A stretch of DNA of 17,100 nucleotides from the NCBI GenBank assembly GCA_001414345.1, contig LLCB01000614.1, forward strand, positions 1 through 17,100. The letters are read 5' to 3'. The notes beneath the pieces were generated by a model. That model made no database searches, had not been told where the DNA came from, and saw only the letters and a program-made list of their open reading frames with translations. The stretch is from Hymenoscyphus infarciens. Taxonomy: Eukaryota; Ascomycota; Leotiomycetes; Helotiales; Helotiaceae. Position numbers and translations under genes: made by a program. Below, piece by piece: positions 9,360 through 17,100 of this stretch (position 1 is the stretch's first letter; each line of letters starts with the position of its first letter).

Positions 9360-10680
9360 GATTAAGATAATTAGGTTTAAAATGTCTAAGCTTATTATAA
9401 TAGTAATACTTTATACTAGTAAGGACTTAGTCTATTAATATAGTCTTTGATTTTTCACTAGTAGAAAATAGTTTAAGAGTTTATAAAATCTTCTAAGATA
9501 TAGGATTAAGTTTATATAAGAGTAGAGAGGTTTTTAAAGTAGAGCTAAGTAAGGATTAAAAAGTACTTATCTTTTTAAATAATAAGGTTATACTAATTAG
9601 TTTAGTTATAGTACTAGTTATAGATAACTCTATGTTTTAGCGCTTCTCTTTATCTAGGGCTAAAAGATATACTACTATCTTATTAAAATTATAATTCTAA
9701 TCTCTTTTAGCTAAAGTAGAGCTATTTTAGAGCTATAGTATAATCTTATTCTATATCTAGTAGAATCTTTCTAACTCTAGTATTCTCTTAAGTATAGCTA
9801 TACTTAAGAAGCGTACTCTAAAATCTAAAAAAGTTTCTCCTATATAACTCTTTCTATCTATTTATAGAGCTTAAAATTTATTTTAAGTATTCTTCTTCTT
9901 ATAACTAGTTAGGAAGTAGGAATTAAGAAGTTCGATTATATCTTATTAATCTTTAAAGGCTATATTACTTATATCTAACTTATATTAAGGCTCTAAGAAG
10001 CCCTTAGTAAGTTTTATAGTCGTTCTTTAGATAAGGGCTTTATAAGTTTTAGATATATAGTAATAGTTAGTATTTATTTAGAGTCTATTATATATAGATA
10101 TCTTCTATTACTTATAAGTAGATGAAGTACTATTATTTAAAGGTTTAATTTTCTTTAGAATTTTACTTTTAATAAGTTAAAGAGCTTTTAAAGTGCTTTT
10201 AAGTTATAGGCATAGAGTAGGTTATTATAAGGAAGGAATATTAAGAGTAGAGTCTCGCCTTTGATAATAGTTAGAAGAGATAGAAGAAGGTGTTTATATA
10301 AGTTAGATAGAACTTAGACTATAGTTGTTATTTAGTAGTTATTAACTAATTTATTATACTAGGTCTAATAATTAGACGATTTAATTATCTTACTTTAAAA
10401 TTCTCTATTCTTTTTCTTAATCCTTAGCTTTTATAGCTTAGATTATATCTTATATCTTATTTATATTAGAGAAGTCTTATTAATCTCTCTAGCTTCTAGG
10501 CGCTAGGTCTTTACTTTTATTATTCTTAGGCTTCTTAGTATTCTTAGGAGTATAGTACTAAGTTAGAGACCTTTTAGTAGAGGCTTAACTTTATTATCTA
10601 AAGAGAGGCTCTACGCTTAGAAGCAGAGCTTAAGAGAGACCTAGGGTCGCTCTAGATTCTAATATATTAAATGTTAAATT
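9360..10680 (-). pseudogene. gag: Gypsy gag with CCHC zinc knuckle, decayed
   Basis: On the minus strand the frame reads YYTPKNTKKPKNNKSKDLAP at about 10563-10504, a basic N-terminal region, and continues in the same phase to the zinc knuckle at 9411-9370, KYYYYNKLRHFKPNY. There the Cys codons TGT/TGC have become TAT/TAC (Tyr) and Gly has become Asn or Arg, but the C-x2-C-x4-H-x4-C spacing and the His (9384-9382) survive. The knuckle binds genomic RNA in nucleocapsids. The phase continues directly into the protease, so Gag and Pol were one frame without a ribosomal frameshift signal. The start codon is not visible; upstream reading fades near 10680. Confidence 0.85.
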
Positions 10681-11037
10681 AGAGAGAGAGAGAGTAAAGA
10701 GAGCGATTTAGAAGTTTTCTAGATAACTGTTTATATTATTAACTATTTAAATTATATATAGTAATCTCTATATAGAGAGGGTTATTAGGATTCTTAGAAA
10801 TACTTAGTATATTCTAATCTCTTAATATATAAGATACGATTTTTACTAGCTATTTATATAAATACTAAACCCTAGTATTACTAGCTGTCTAAGAGATCTC
10901 TAGAATCCTAGCTATTTAAGAATATGTTATTATAGTCTAATTCTAGGCTAAATCGAAATCGAAATAAAAAAAGTAATAATAAGCTTAAAAGAGATATTAT
11001 AAAGGCTATTACTAGCGAAGAAGAGTTATTGTTTTTA
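10681..11037 (-). other. Gypsy 5' leader between LTR and gag
   Basis: This is the untranslated leader of the element on the minus strand. The primer-binding site should start at 11037, where the minus strand reads taaaaacaataactcttc. I cannot match this to a tRNA 3' end after allowing for RIP, so the primer is undetermined (self-priming is possible in gypsy chromoviruses). A GA-rich run (gagagagagagagtaaagag) lies at about 10682-10701 on the plus strand. No gene was seen. Confidence 0.5.
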
Positions 11038-11532
11038 TATAATAGTATAAAATATATACTATAGAAGAAGAGATATATAGGAGTACGTTTAAGACTAAAT
11101 AACGTAAGTAGATATAAGGCTTTAATATAAAAGAAAATAATAACTATCTCTCTTTTATACTAAATATAAACGTCTATATATAAGAGTTTAAAAGCTTCTA
11201 AGTTCTAATAATAATAATAACCGAGCCCTGCCTAATATAGCTAATACTAAATAATAAGAGCTAAAAAGCTAAATATATAACCTCTAATCCTTTAGAAAGC
11301 TAAATATATAATATCTAAACCTTAATCCCTTTTATATATAAATGTTAGATATTAATATCTTTAGCACTTTGCTTATATAAGTATTAGTTATTTGTAATCT
11401 CGGCTCTAGAGGTATTAGAGGTATTAGTAGTACTTAGAGGTATTAGCAGTTTTACGAATACCGACAATTTAGAATAGTACTATTATATAATAAGTGCTAT
11501 TATATAATAATCTAGGATAGTATACTATTATA
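11038..11532 (-). repeat. Gypsy 5' LTR (right copy)
   Basis: This 495-bp LTR is a direct repeat of 3400-3894. Its minus-strand start at 11532 reads tataatagtata, and its inner end at 11038 adjoins the leader. As the 5' LTR it should hold the promoter and transcript start, but base changes make TATA-like motifs meaningless here because TA is created everywhere by RIP. Confidence 0.95.
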
Positions 11533-11537
11533 GCTAC
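11533..11537. repeat. Gypsy target-site duplication, right
   Basis: The bases gctac follow the right LTR and pair with 3395-3399. Keeping one copy joins the two copia RNase H halves in frame, which is independent proof of the exact insertion point. Confidence 0.9.
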
Positions 11538-14500
11538 TTTACTTTTAAAAGCTTAGCTTCTATTATTAATATTATAATTATATCTTATTATAAGGCTCTT
11601 TAAGCTATAAGTCTACTAAATAATAATATTATATATTTATTAGAAGATCTTTAAGTTTCTAGATTATTAGTATATAATATATTTAAGATAAGTACTAGTT
11701 ATATATCTCTAAGCTCTCTTCTATATATAATTCCTAAGAACCTTATTCTAAATAAGTATTAAATATACTAATTTATTATAGTTATATATTTATTATTTAG
11801 GTTAGTTAAGAAGTATAAAAGCTAGGAAATAGTAAATATAATATCTAGTTATATTATAATTACTAGATAAAGTACTAAACCTACCTTTTCTTAATAGAAC
11901 TTTATAAATATAGGTTTTACTATTTTTTAATTCTTTTTTAGTTTATATATTAAAAGTAGTATACTTAAATAATCTTTATTAATAAGCTTAAATTATTTAG
12001 TAATTTATTTAATATATATATTATAAGAGAGCTATATCTTTTTCTATACTCTATCTCTATAGACTTTTACTCTAAGATACTATTCTATATTACTAAGTAA
12101 CTATAGTTTATATAAAAGCTTTAGTCTATCTATTATAACTCTTACTAGAGATATATTATCTTAATAATATATTATTTATATATTATCTATATAAAAGATT
12201 ATAAAAACCTTTTTTAAAAGATCTATATAAATATAAAGCTCTTTTAAATGAAATATTAAACTATATTCTTAAAGAGTAGTTATAAAGTGTTTAAATTATA
12301 AAGCTAGGGAATCTCTTAACTTATAAAGTACTCTATTTAATTTAATATATAGTCTCTCTTATTAATATCTATCTAGAAGTTAGTAAGCTACTAGAGAAGC
12401 TTCTATATCTCTTTTTATATTAATAAACGTGTTTATAATATTATATTACTTAATCTCTAGATTAAATCTAGTAGTTATTATTATAGCTATTTAGAATAAT
12501 CTTATTATAAGTATAGTAGTATATATTAAAAAGATAGTATCTTCTTATTAGAAATTACTTCTAACTATAAGCTAAGCTTAGTATTAAATTAGATAGTTTA
12601 TAAAGTTATATTTTTATATAAATACCTACTTTAAAGATAATAGTTTTATTTTAGTATTCTATCTTTTAATTATATATTAGTATTTCCTCTTCTCTAAGTT
12701 CTTAATTTTAAGCTCTAAATCGTCTTTAAAGTACTTACTAAGTAGATAGTTTATAAGTTCTTTCTATAATTTTAGTTCTTTTAGTAGTTTTAACTAATAA
12801 AGATATAAGTATCTAAGCTTTAGAAGCGTTTCTTCTTTTATTATTACTACTATAATAATATAGTAGATATCTTATAAGTCCTTTCTATTTAATACTATAC
12901 TCTTTAATAAAGGCTTAAAAGTACTAAAAAAATAATTTAAATATTCTAGAATAGCTTATTAAAGCTTTATCTTAATTAATATAGCTAGTAGAGTAGAGAT
13001 TATTATATCCTTAGTATTCTTCTCTCTAAGTTAACCTCTTTTACTCTTTCTTAATATAAGTAGATATACTTTCTTTATATATCCTTACTTTATCTTAGAC
13101 TCTTTTAAGTTTTTACTTTTTATATTTATTATTCCTTACTTCTTAGTTAACTTTATATTAAAAGTTTCTAGAACTAGTATATTAGAAGTTCTTTCTTATA
13201 TACTACTTTATTATTAAAAAGGCTTACTCTCTTTATTTTATTAGGAGATTCTCTCTAGTATTCTATTACTTATTCTAATTAGTAGACTACTTAGGCCTTT
13301 TATACTTTTAGTATTATTTTATAGTTAAGAGAATCCTATAAACACTTATTAAGAGAGTCTTATAGTTTATTAGAAGATTTTTATATTTTACTTATTTTAA
13401 GAGCTTATAACTTATTCTAGTATACTTTTAAGTTTAGGTATTACTCTAAGTAATAGAAGTCTAAACTTAGAAGAGATTATATCTCCCTTTTCTAGCCTTA
13501 CTTCTAAGTTCTAGCTAATTAAAGCTTTACTTAGTATATTAGTAGCTTTAGATAAGATATCTCTTACTAGTTTAGCTCTTAGTTTTAGTTTTCTTATACT
13601 CTCTATTTTATATATACTAATACTTTTAAGTAGAGCTTTAGTATTCTATTACTCTTACTTAACTATATATTATACTACTATATAAGTAATTATAATAGAT
13701 TATTATTCTACTTTTTTATATTCTAATATATAAAAGATTTCTTTATTAAATATAACGTTCTAAGTTATAATAACTTAATTAAGCTATAGAACCTAGATAT
13801 AGTAAATATTTAATAAGATATATCTAACTAAATAATCTATATAAGCTCTAAGATTAACTTTAAAGGCTCTCTTCTTAACTTCTTATTCTCTCTTCTTTTT
13901 TAGTAGATAAGCTCTAGATTTATAAATATAGATTCTATTCTAATCTAGTCTAAGGTCTTTTATTACTAAGTTCTTAAACTCTAGATTATATTAGTAGAAA
14001 TAATTATTAAACTATAATAGAAGTATCTTATTTAGTATCTTAAACTTGTTTCTTTAGTTAAGACTTATATTATAGAGCTAAATTCTAGCTATAGTCGACT
14101 TAGTTTAAAGACGTTATAGTAAGTTAGTAGTAGATAATATTTTAATTAAGTATATAATTACTTCTTATTCTACTCTCTCTATCTCTCTATTTAGCTTATA
14201 AGTATAAGTTAGTATAAGCTCTAAGTCTATTCTAATTTCTATAGCTTATAAAGTATATTTTAAGGCTTTATATTATAAGATTACTAATTTATTATTATTA
14301 TACTTAAGCTTATAAATTAAAAGACTATATTATTATCTAATCTATTTTTTAAAGTTTTTAAGCTTTTTAAATACTATTTCTCCTCTCTTATTAGTTATTA
14401 TAAATCTAAAAAGCTTCTTACTATACTCCTCTTTTATTAAGAAGAGCTATTTAGCTCTATTATATCTAGTTAAGAAGTTAAATAGATCTTATAAGTATTA

Positions 14501-15539
14501 CTAGAATAGTTATATACTCTTATTCTTAGAGAGATATCTTAAAATAACATTTTAAGTATAAGTAATAGTATAATATAAGTACTTTATTTATTTAATACTT
14601 ATAATTTTTATGTTCTTTATTAACTAAACTAGAGCTTTAAGAGCTTTCTATTCTAGATATCTTAATCTTTTATATTATATTTCTACTAAATTGCTTCTTA
14701 GTCTAGTATAGTCTCTTATCTTTTTATAAAAGCGTTTATTAATCTTTTTAGAAAGTATTAAGTATATTAAAGTAAATATAGCTTAGAGGTTTTAAAGCTT
14801 AGCATAGTTATTAATAGAGTTATATTTAAATAAGACTAAGTTTACTATATAAATTAATAACTATACTATTCTCTATAAGTCTAAAGTATAGTAAATAGTT
14901 ATACCTATTATACTATACTCTAGATTCTCTTATATATACTTCTAAGATAATATTAATATAAAACCTTTAATAATAGTAATATTAGTAAGTATTAGATCTA
15001 TAAAGTTACTTCCTCTCTTACTTTTAAGAACGTTCTTTATAACTCTTATTTCTATTCTACTAATTAGAATACTAGTTATTCCTAATTCTATTATATTATT
15101 AAAGTACTTAAAAATTCCTAGAATAAGTATATTCTTACTATTAATAAGATAGACTACTTTATAATTATTAAAGAGTATTAAATCTATAAGAGAGTATCTA
15201 GTATATTTAGCTAAGAAAGTATAAATTCTCTATTTTAGAGCTTAGTTTATTCTTTCTAGATTAGTTAGAAGCTCTAGAGATAAGATTATAGTATTTATAT
15301 TCTTAATAAAGTATTTTAATAACCCTTAAGTACTACTAGTAGAGCTTATAAATCCCTTTCTAAACTTAGATTATATTATAAGAAACTTTTTAATTAGTTT
15401 CTTTTAGAGGTCTATCTAGAATAGAGCTCTTAAGTGCTATATAATCTCTTTTAACTCTTTATTATCTAAGAGATTATTAAGAGTAGGATTATACTTTCTA
15501 GTAAGTATAAATTCTAAGGTTTAGTAGTTAATAGATTTC
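11533..15539 (-). pseudogene. pol: Copia pol: protease, integrase, reverse transcriptase and start of RNase H (interrupted)
   Basis: This continues the gag frame on the minus strand. The segment at about 15250-14780 resembles the copia protease and pre-integrase linker, but I could not point to its catalytic triad. Integrase lies about 14750-13700: near 14450-14350 it reads LFLIKEEYSKKLFRFI and NKRGEIVF, and at about 14200-14165 the NG.IER motif of the EQNG..ER box reads LNREIERVE. Reverse transcriptase follows: LNRVLYKLRDSLAL (the LYGLRQSP box, near 12330) and FYIDN at 12196-12182, the YVDD active-site box with the last Asp changed to Asn by G to A. RNase H starts as SRLIA*RAL and IEAKLL at 11563-11546, the copia TEAEL box with a lysine for the second Glu. 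The frame is then cut by the gypsy insertion at 11533. Stops are TAA/TAG. Confidence 0.93.
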
Positions 15540-16440
15540 TAAAAGTATTCTTAACTAGTCTTATATAGACATTTCTTATTATTAGAACCTCTATTTTAAG
15601 CTTTATTCTTAGAATTAGATAGGTTATTACTTCTACCTTTAAGAATAGAGAATATTCTACTAGCCTTCTTACTAGTCTTTAATATAAGGTATTTATATAA
15701 GATCTCTAAAAATATTTTAGTAAGATTATTAAGTAATATAACTCCTTTTTTAAGCTCTATATTATTAATTAACTATATTTTTTAACTTATTATCTAGATA
15801 AGAGTAATTTAGTAAACTATATCTAAGAAGTCTTTTATTATAAGTAGACTTTTAATCTCTAAGAGTTAAAAATCTTTTACTTTATTATAGTAGCGATCCT
15901 AGTTAAAGAACTAGTAATTAGGGTTTATAGACCCTAATTTAGTTTAAGTAAGTATATTCTAGTATTTTATATATACTATATCTTCTACGCTTTCTAATAT
16001 TAGTACTAAGTTGCTTTTAAGCTTTTAAATTAGGTCTTAGAAAGCGAATTTTCTAGTATATCTAAGTAAGAATTAAGCTTCTAAAAGTATAGACTTATCT
16101 ATAGTGCTCTCTACTTAGAAGCTGACTTTATATATCTTATCTTATATAGTATAAAGCTTATTAATTTTAAAAGTATATCTTTTAATATTATCTCTAAAGT
16201 TCTCTTTAACTTTATTAGCTATTACTAGGAGAGGTAGTTTTAGTAGATCTCTTCTTATATATTAAACTACTAAGAGTATATTCTAGGCTTTATTTACTAT
16301 AAGTTAGGCTTCTTTAAGTCTAATATTCTTATTAAGTATAGCTTATTTAATTATAGAGTAAGGTCTTTTAAGCTTATTAACGTTCTTAGTATTAAGGCTA
16401 TTTAGGTTAAAGTATTCCTAGACTCTTTCTTAGTAGGTAA
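15540..16440 (-). pseudogene. gag: Copia gag (capsid/nucleocapsid region), decayed
   Basis: On the minus strand, from about 16384 downward, one frame reads NVNKLKRPYSIIK, then long helical, lysine-rich stretches such as NKVKENFRDNIKRYTFKINK (near 16230-16160) and LKSNLVLILESVEDIVYIKY (near 15990). It is broken only by TAA/TAG codons. The length and position after the primer site fit a copia Gag. Near 15571 the frame keeps a single Cys in a KKCLYKTS context, possibly the remnant of a zinc knuckle; I cannot confirm its spacing. The original start is not visible because ATG is easily lost to RIP; it probably lay near 16440. The frame runs on into protease and integrase in the same phase, as expected for a single copia Gag-Pol polyprotein. 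Confidence 0.72.
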
Positions 16441-16617
16441 TATAAAAGAAGTAGTTATACTATATAGGCTATAAGTTTTAGTTAGTAAAGAGAACCTTTT
16501 TAGTTAAGAGTAAGCTTACTATTATAAAAGTAGTACTCTTAAGAAGAAGATAAGAATAGAGAAAAAGAAGATAAAGCTAATATAACTAGTATAGTAGAAG
16601 TAGTATTCTATCTACTA
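16441..16617 (-). other. Copia 5' leader between primer site and gag
   Basis: This short stretch lies between the primer-binding site and the first readable gag codons. The plus strand is purine-rich at about 16540-16600 (aagaagaagataagaataga), which is pyrimidine-rich in the element's own direction. No independent gene was seen. Gag may begin within it, since the original ATG has probably been destroyed. Confidence 0.45.
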
Positions 16618-16631
16618 ACTAGGCTTATAAC
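16618..16631 (-). other. Copia primer-binding site, initiator tRNA-Met internal fragment
   Basis: Directly inside the 5' LTR the minus strand reads gttataagcctagttag. Allowing the G to A and C to T changes of RIP, this fits ttatgagcccag, the complement of the anticodon stem-loop of eukaryotic initiator tRNA-Met. Copia elements of insects and fungi are known to prime from this internal half-tRNA fragment rather than from the tRNA 3' end. The position, touching the LTR edge, supports the call. The site also confirms that the element is read on the minus strand with its 5' end on the right. Confidence 0.75.
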
Positions 16632-16798
16632 TATAGCAATTATAAAAGCTATATTAAGAGTATAGAATAAGTAAAGTAAAGTTAAAGTAGATACTTAATT
16701 CCTAGAACTATAGAGGGGAGTATAAGGCTTTAACTTCTTACTTAAAAGATAGAGATTATTAGGTAATTCTTTATCTAATCTACCTTTGTCTTATAATA
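16632..16798 (-). repeat. Copia 5' LTR (right copy)
   Basis: This 167-bp LTR matches 854-1028. The shared core includes gaataagtaaagtaaagtt and acttaattcctagaactat. On the minus strand its inner end reads ttgctata, next to the tRNA-like primer site, which fixes the boundary at 16632. Its outer end at 16798 is followed directly by attat and then satellite. LTRs this short are within the known copia range but at the small end. Confidence 0.92.
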
Positions 16799-16803
16799 AT
16801 TAT
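16799..16803. repeat. Copia target-site duplication, right
   Basis: The bases attat directly after the right LTR pair with 849-853. The sequence then continues tatatata and ttattactactttttagg, which is the A-to-B junction of the satellite, so the insertion split the TA run of an A module. Confidence 0.8.
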
Positions 16804-17100
16804 ATATATATTATTACTACTTTTTAGGCCTTAATAGACTATTAAGTCTATACTTTTTAGTCTTTAATAGACTAATAAGTCTAAAAGAAGTATAGAAATA
16901 TATATAATATATATATTATTTCTACTTTTTAGTCTTTAATAGACTATTAAGTCGATACTTTTTAGTCTATAATAGACTAATAAGTCTAAAAGAAGTATAG
17001 AAATAAATAGAATATATATAGTATTACTACTTTTTAGACTTTAATAGACTCTTAAGTCGATACTTTTTAGTCTATAACAGACTAATAAGTCTAAAAGAAG
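16799..17100. repeat. AT-rich tandem satellite array, right arm
   Basis: This continues the left array after the copia element. B copies start near 16819, 16923 and 17028, and A copies near 16852, 16956 and 17061, so here A and B alternate regularly with a composite period of about 105 bp. Bases 17050-17100 are identical to bases 1-51. The preceding unit matches about 12-106 with a single visible difference (ataatag against ataacag). The window therefore begins and ends in almost the same version of the unit. No gene was seen. The array runs off the window edge. Confidence 0.93.

Larger units (their letters stand above)
3400..11532 (-). mobile_element. Ty3/gypsy chromovirus LTR retrotransposon, RIP-degraded, nested in copia RNase H
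   Basis: The element is 8133 bp with two 495-bp LTRs (3400-3894 and 11038-11532) and a perfect 5-bp target duplication, gctac, at 3395-3399 and 11533-11537. On the minus strand it encodes gag with a zinc knuckle, protease, reverse transcriptase, RNase H, integrase and a C-terminal chromodomain, which is the gypsy chromovirus order. Gag, protease and the first half of reverse transcriptase share one codon phase. The rest of pol is in the next phase because of a single-base deletion near 7871. The LTR ends read tataa...ttata, fitting an original TGTAA...TTACA. About 1.4 kb of non-pol sequence lies between the chromodomain and the 3' LTR. Confidence 0.96.
854..16798 (-). mobile_element. Ty1/copia LTR retrotransposon, RIP-degraded, interrupted by a gypsy element
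   Basis: The element is bounded by direct LTRs (854-1028 and 16632-16798) and a 5-bp target duplication, attat, at 849-853 and 16799-16803. Coding is on the minus strand in copia order: gag, protease, integrase, reverse transcriptase, RNase H. Integrase lies before reverse transcriptase, which separates copia from gypsy. Without the nested gypsy (8133 bp) and the duplicated gctac it would be about 7.8 kb. That is longer than the usual 5-6 kb, because about 2 kb of extra sequence lies between the end of pol (near 3063) and the 3' LTR. Landmarks in gag (16162), integrase (14191), reverse transcriptase (12193) and RNase H (11563) share one codon phase, so gag-pol was a single frame with no net indel. 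It is inactive because of many TAA/TAG codons and the insertion. Confidence 0.95.

Noticed and set aside
15917..15938. Perfect 8-bp inverted repeat attagggt/accctaat with telomere-like words
   Set aside because: It occurs once, lies inside the copia gag frame and is not tandem, so it is most likely chance rather than a telomeric remnant or terminator.
854..16798. A giant cargo-carrying element (Starship-like) because of the 16-kb span
   Set aside because: The span is fully explained by a copia element containing a gypsy element; no tyrosine recombinase or cargo genes were seen.
1..17100. Very AT-rich DNA as a mitochondrial or apicomplexan fragment
   Set aside because: Chromodomain gypsy and copia elements with LTRs, and the CA/TG-specific depletion, indicate fungal nuclear RIP rather than a uniformly AT-biased genome.

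Overview
The window is a block of dead repeats from a nuclear genome that practises repeat-induced point mutation (RIP), almost certainly a filamentous ascomycete (Pezizomycotina). It is roughly three quarters A+T. CA and TG dinucleotides are nearly absent while CT and AG remain common; for example 6001-6300 has no CA and only three TG. That is the footprint of CpA to TpA mutation on both strands. I see no intact gene, no tRNA or rRNA, and no host gene. The two retrotransposon families and the chromodomain also fit a fungal nuclear genome. I cannot name the species.

The layout is a three-level nest. The oldest layer is an AT-rich tandem satellite (1-853 and 16799-17100). A Ty1/copia LTR retrotransposon (854-16798, minus strand) inserted into it. 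Its short LTRs lie at 854-1028 and 16632-16798 and are flanked by a 5-bp target duplication, attat. A Ty3/gypsy chromovirus (3400-11532, also minus strand) then inserted into the RNase H part of the copia pol. Its two LTRs are 495 bp each and its target duplication is gctac. Removing the gypsy and one gctac restores the copia reading frame exactly.

Because both elements run right to left, their 5' ends are at high coordinates. Copia: 5' LTR, tRNA-iMet-fragment primer site at about 16618-16631, gag, protease, integrase, reverse transcriptase, RNase H (split by the gypsy, ending near 3063), then an unusual 2-kb tail before the 3' LTR. Gypsy: 5' LTR, leader, gag with zinc knuckle, protease, reverse transcriptase, integrase, chromodomain (ending near 5335), then a 1.4-kb tail, polypurine tract and 3' LTR. 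Both gag-pol frames are nearly free of indels. The damage I could see is mostly stop codons of the TAA/TAG type that RIP makes from CAA, CAG or TGG, plus one single-base deletion in the gypsy reverse transcriptase.

The least explained content is in the two tails. Each lies downstream of pol and each holds a decayed coding-like frame on the opposite (plus) strand: 1234-2820 in copia, lysine/serine-rich, and 4562-5180 in gypsy, with a lysine/glutamate coiled-coil stretch. These antisense frames, and an in-frame 45-bp duplication between the gypsy protease and reverse transcriptase, are the parts most worth following up.
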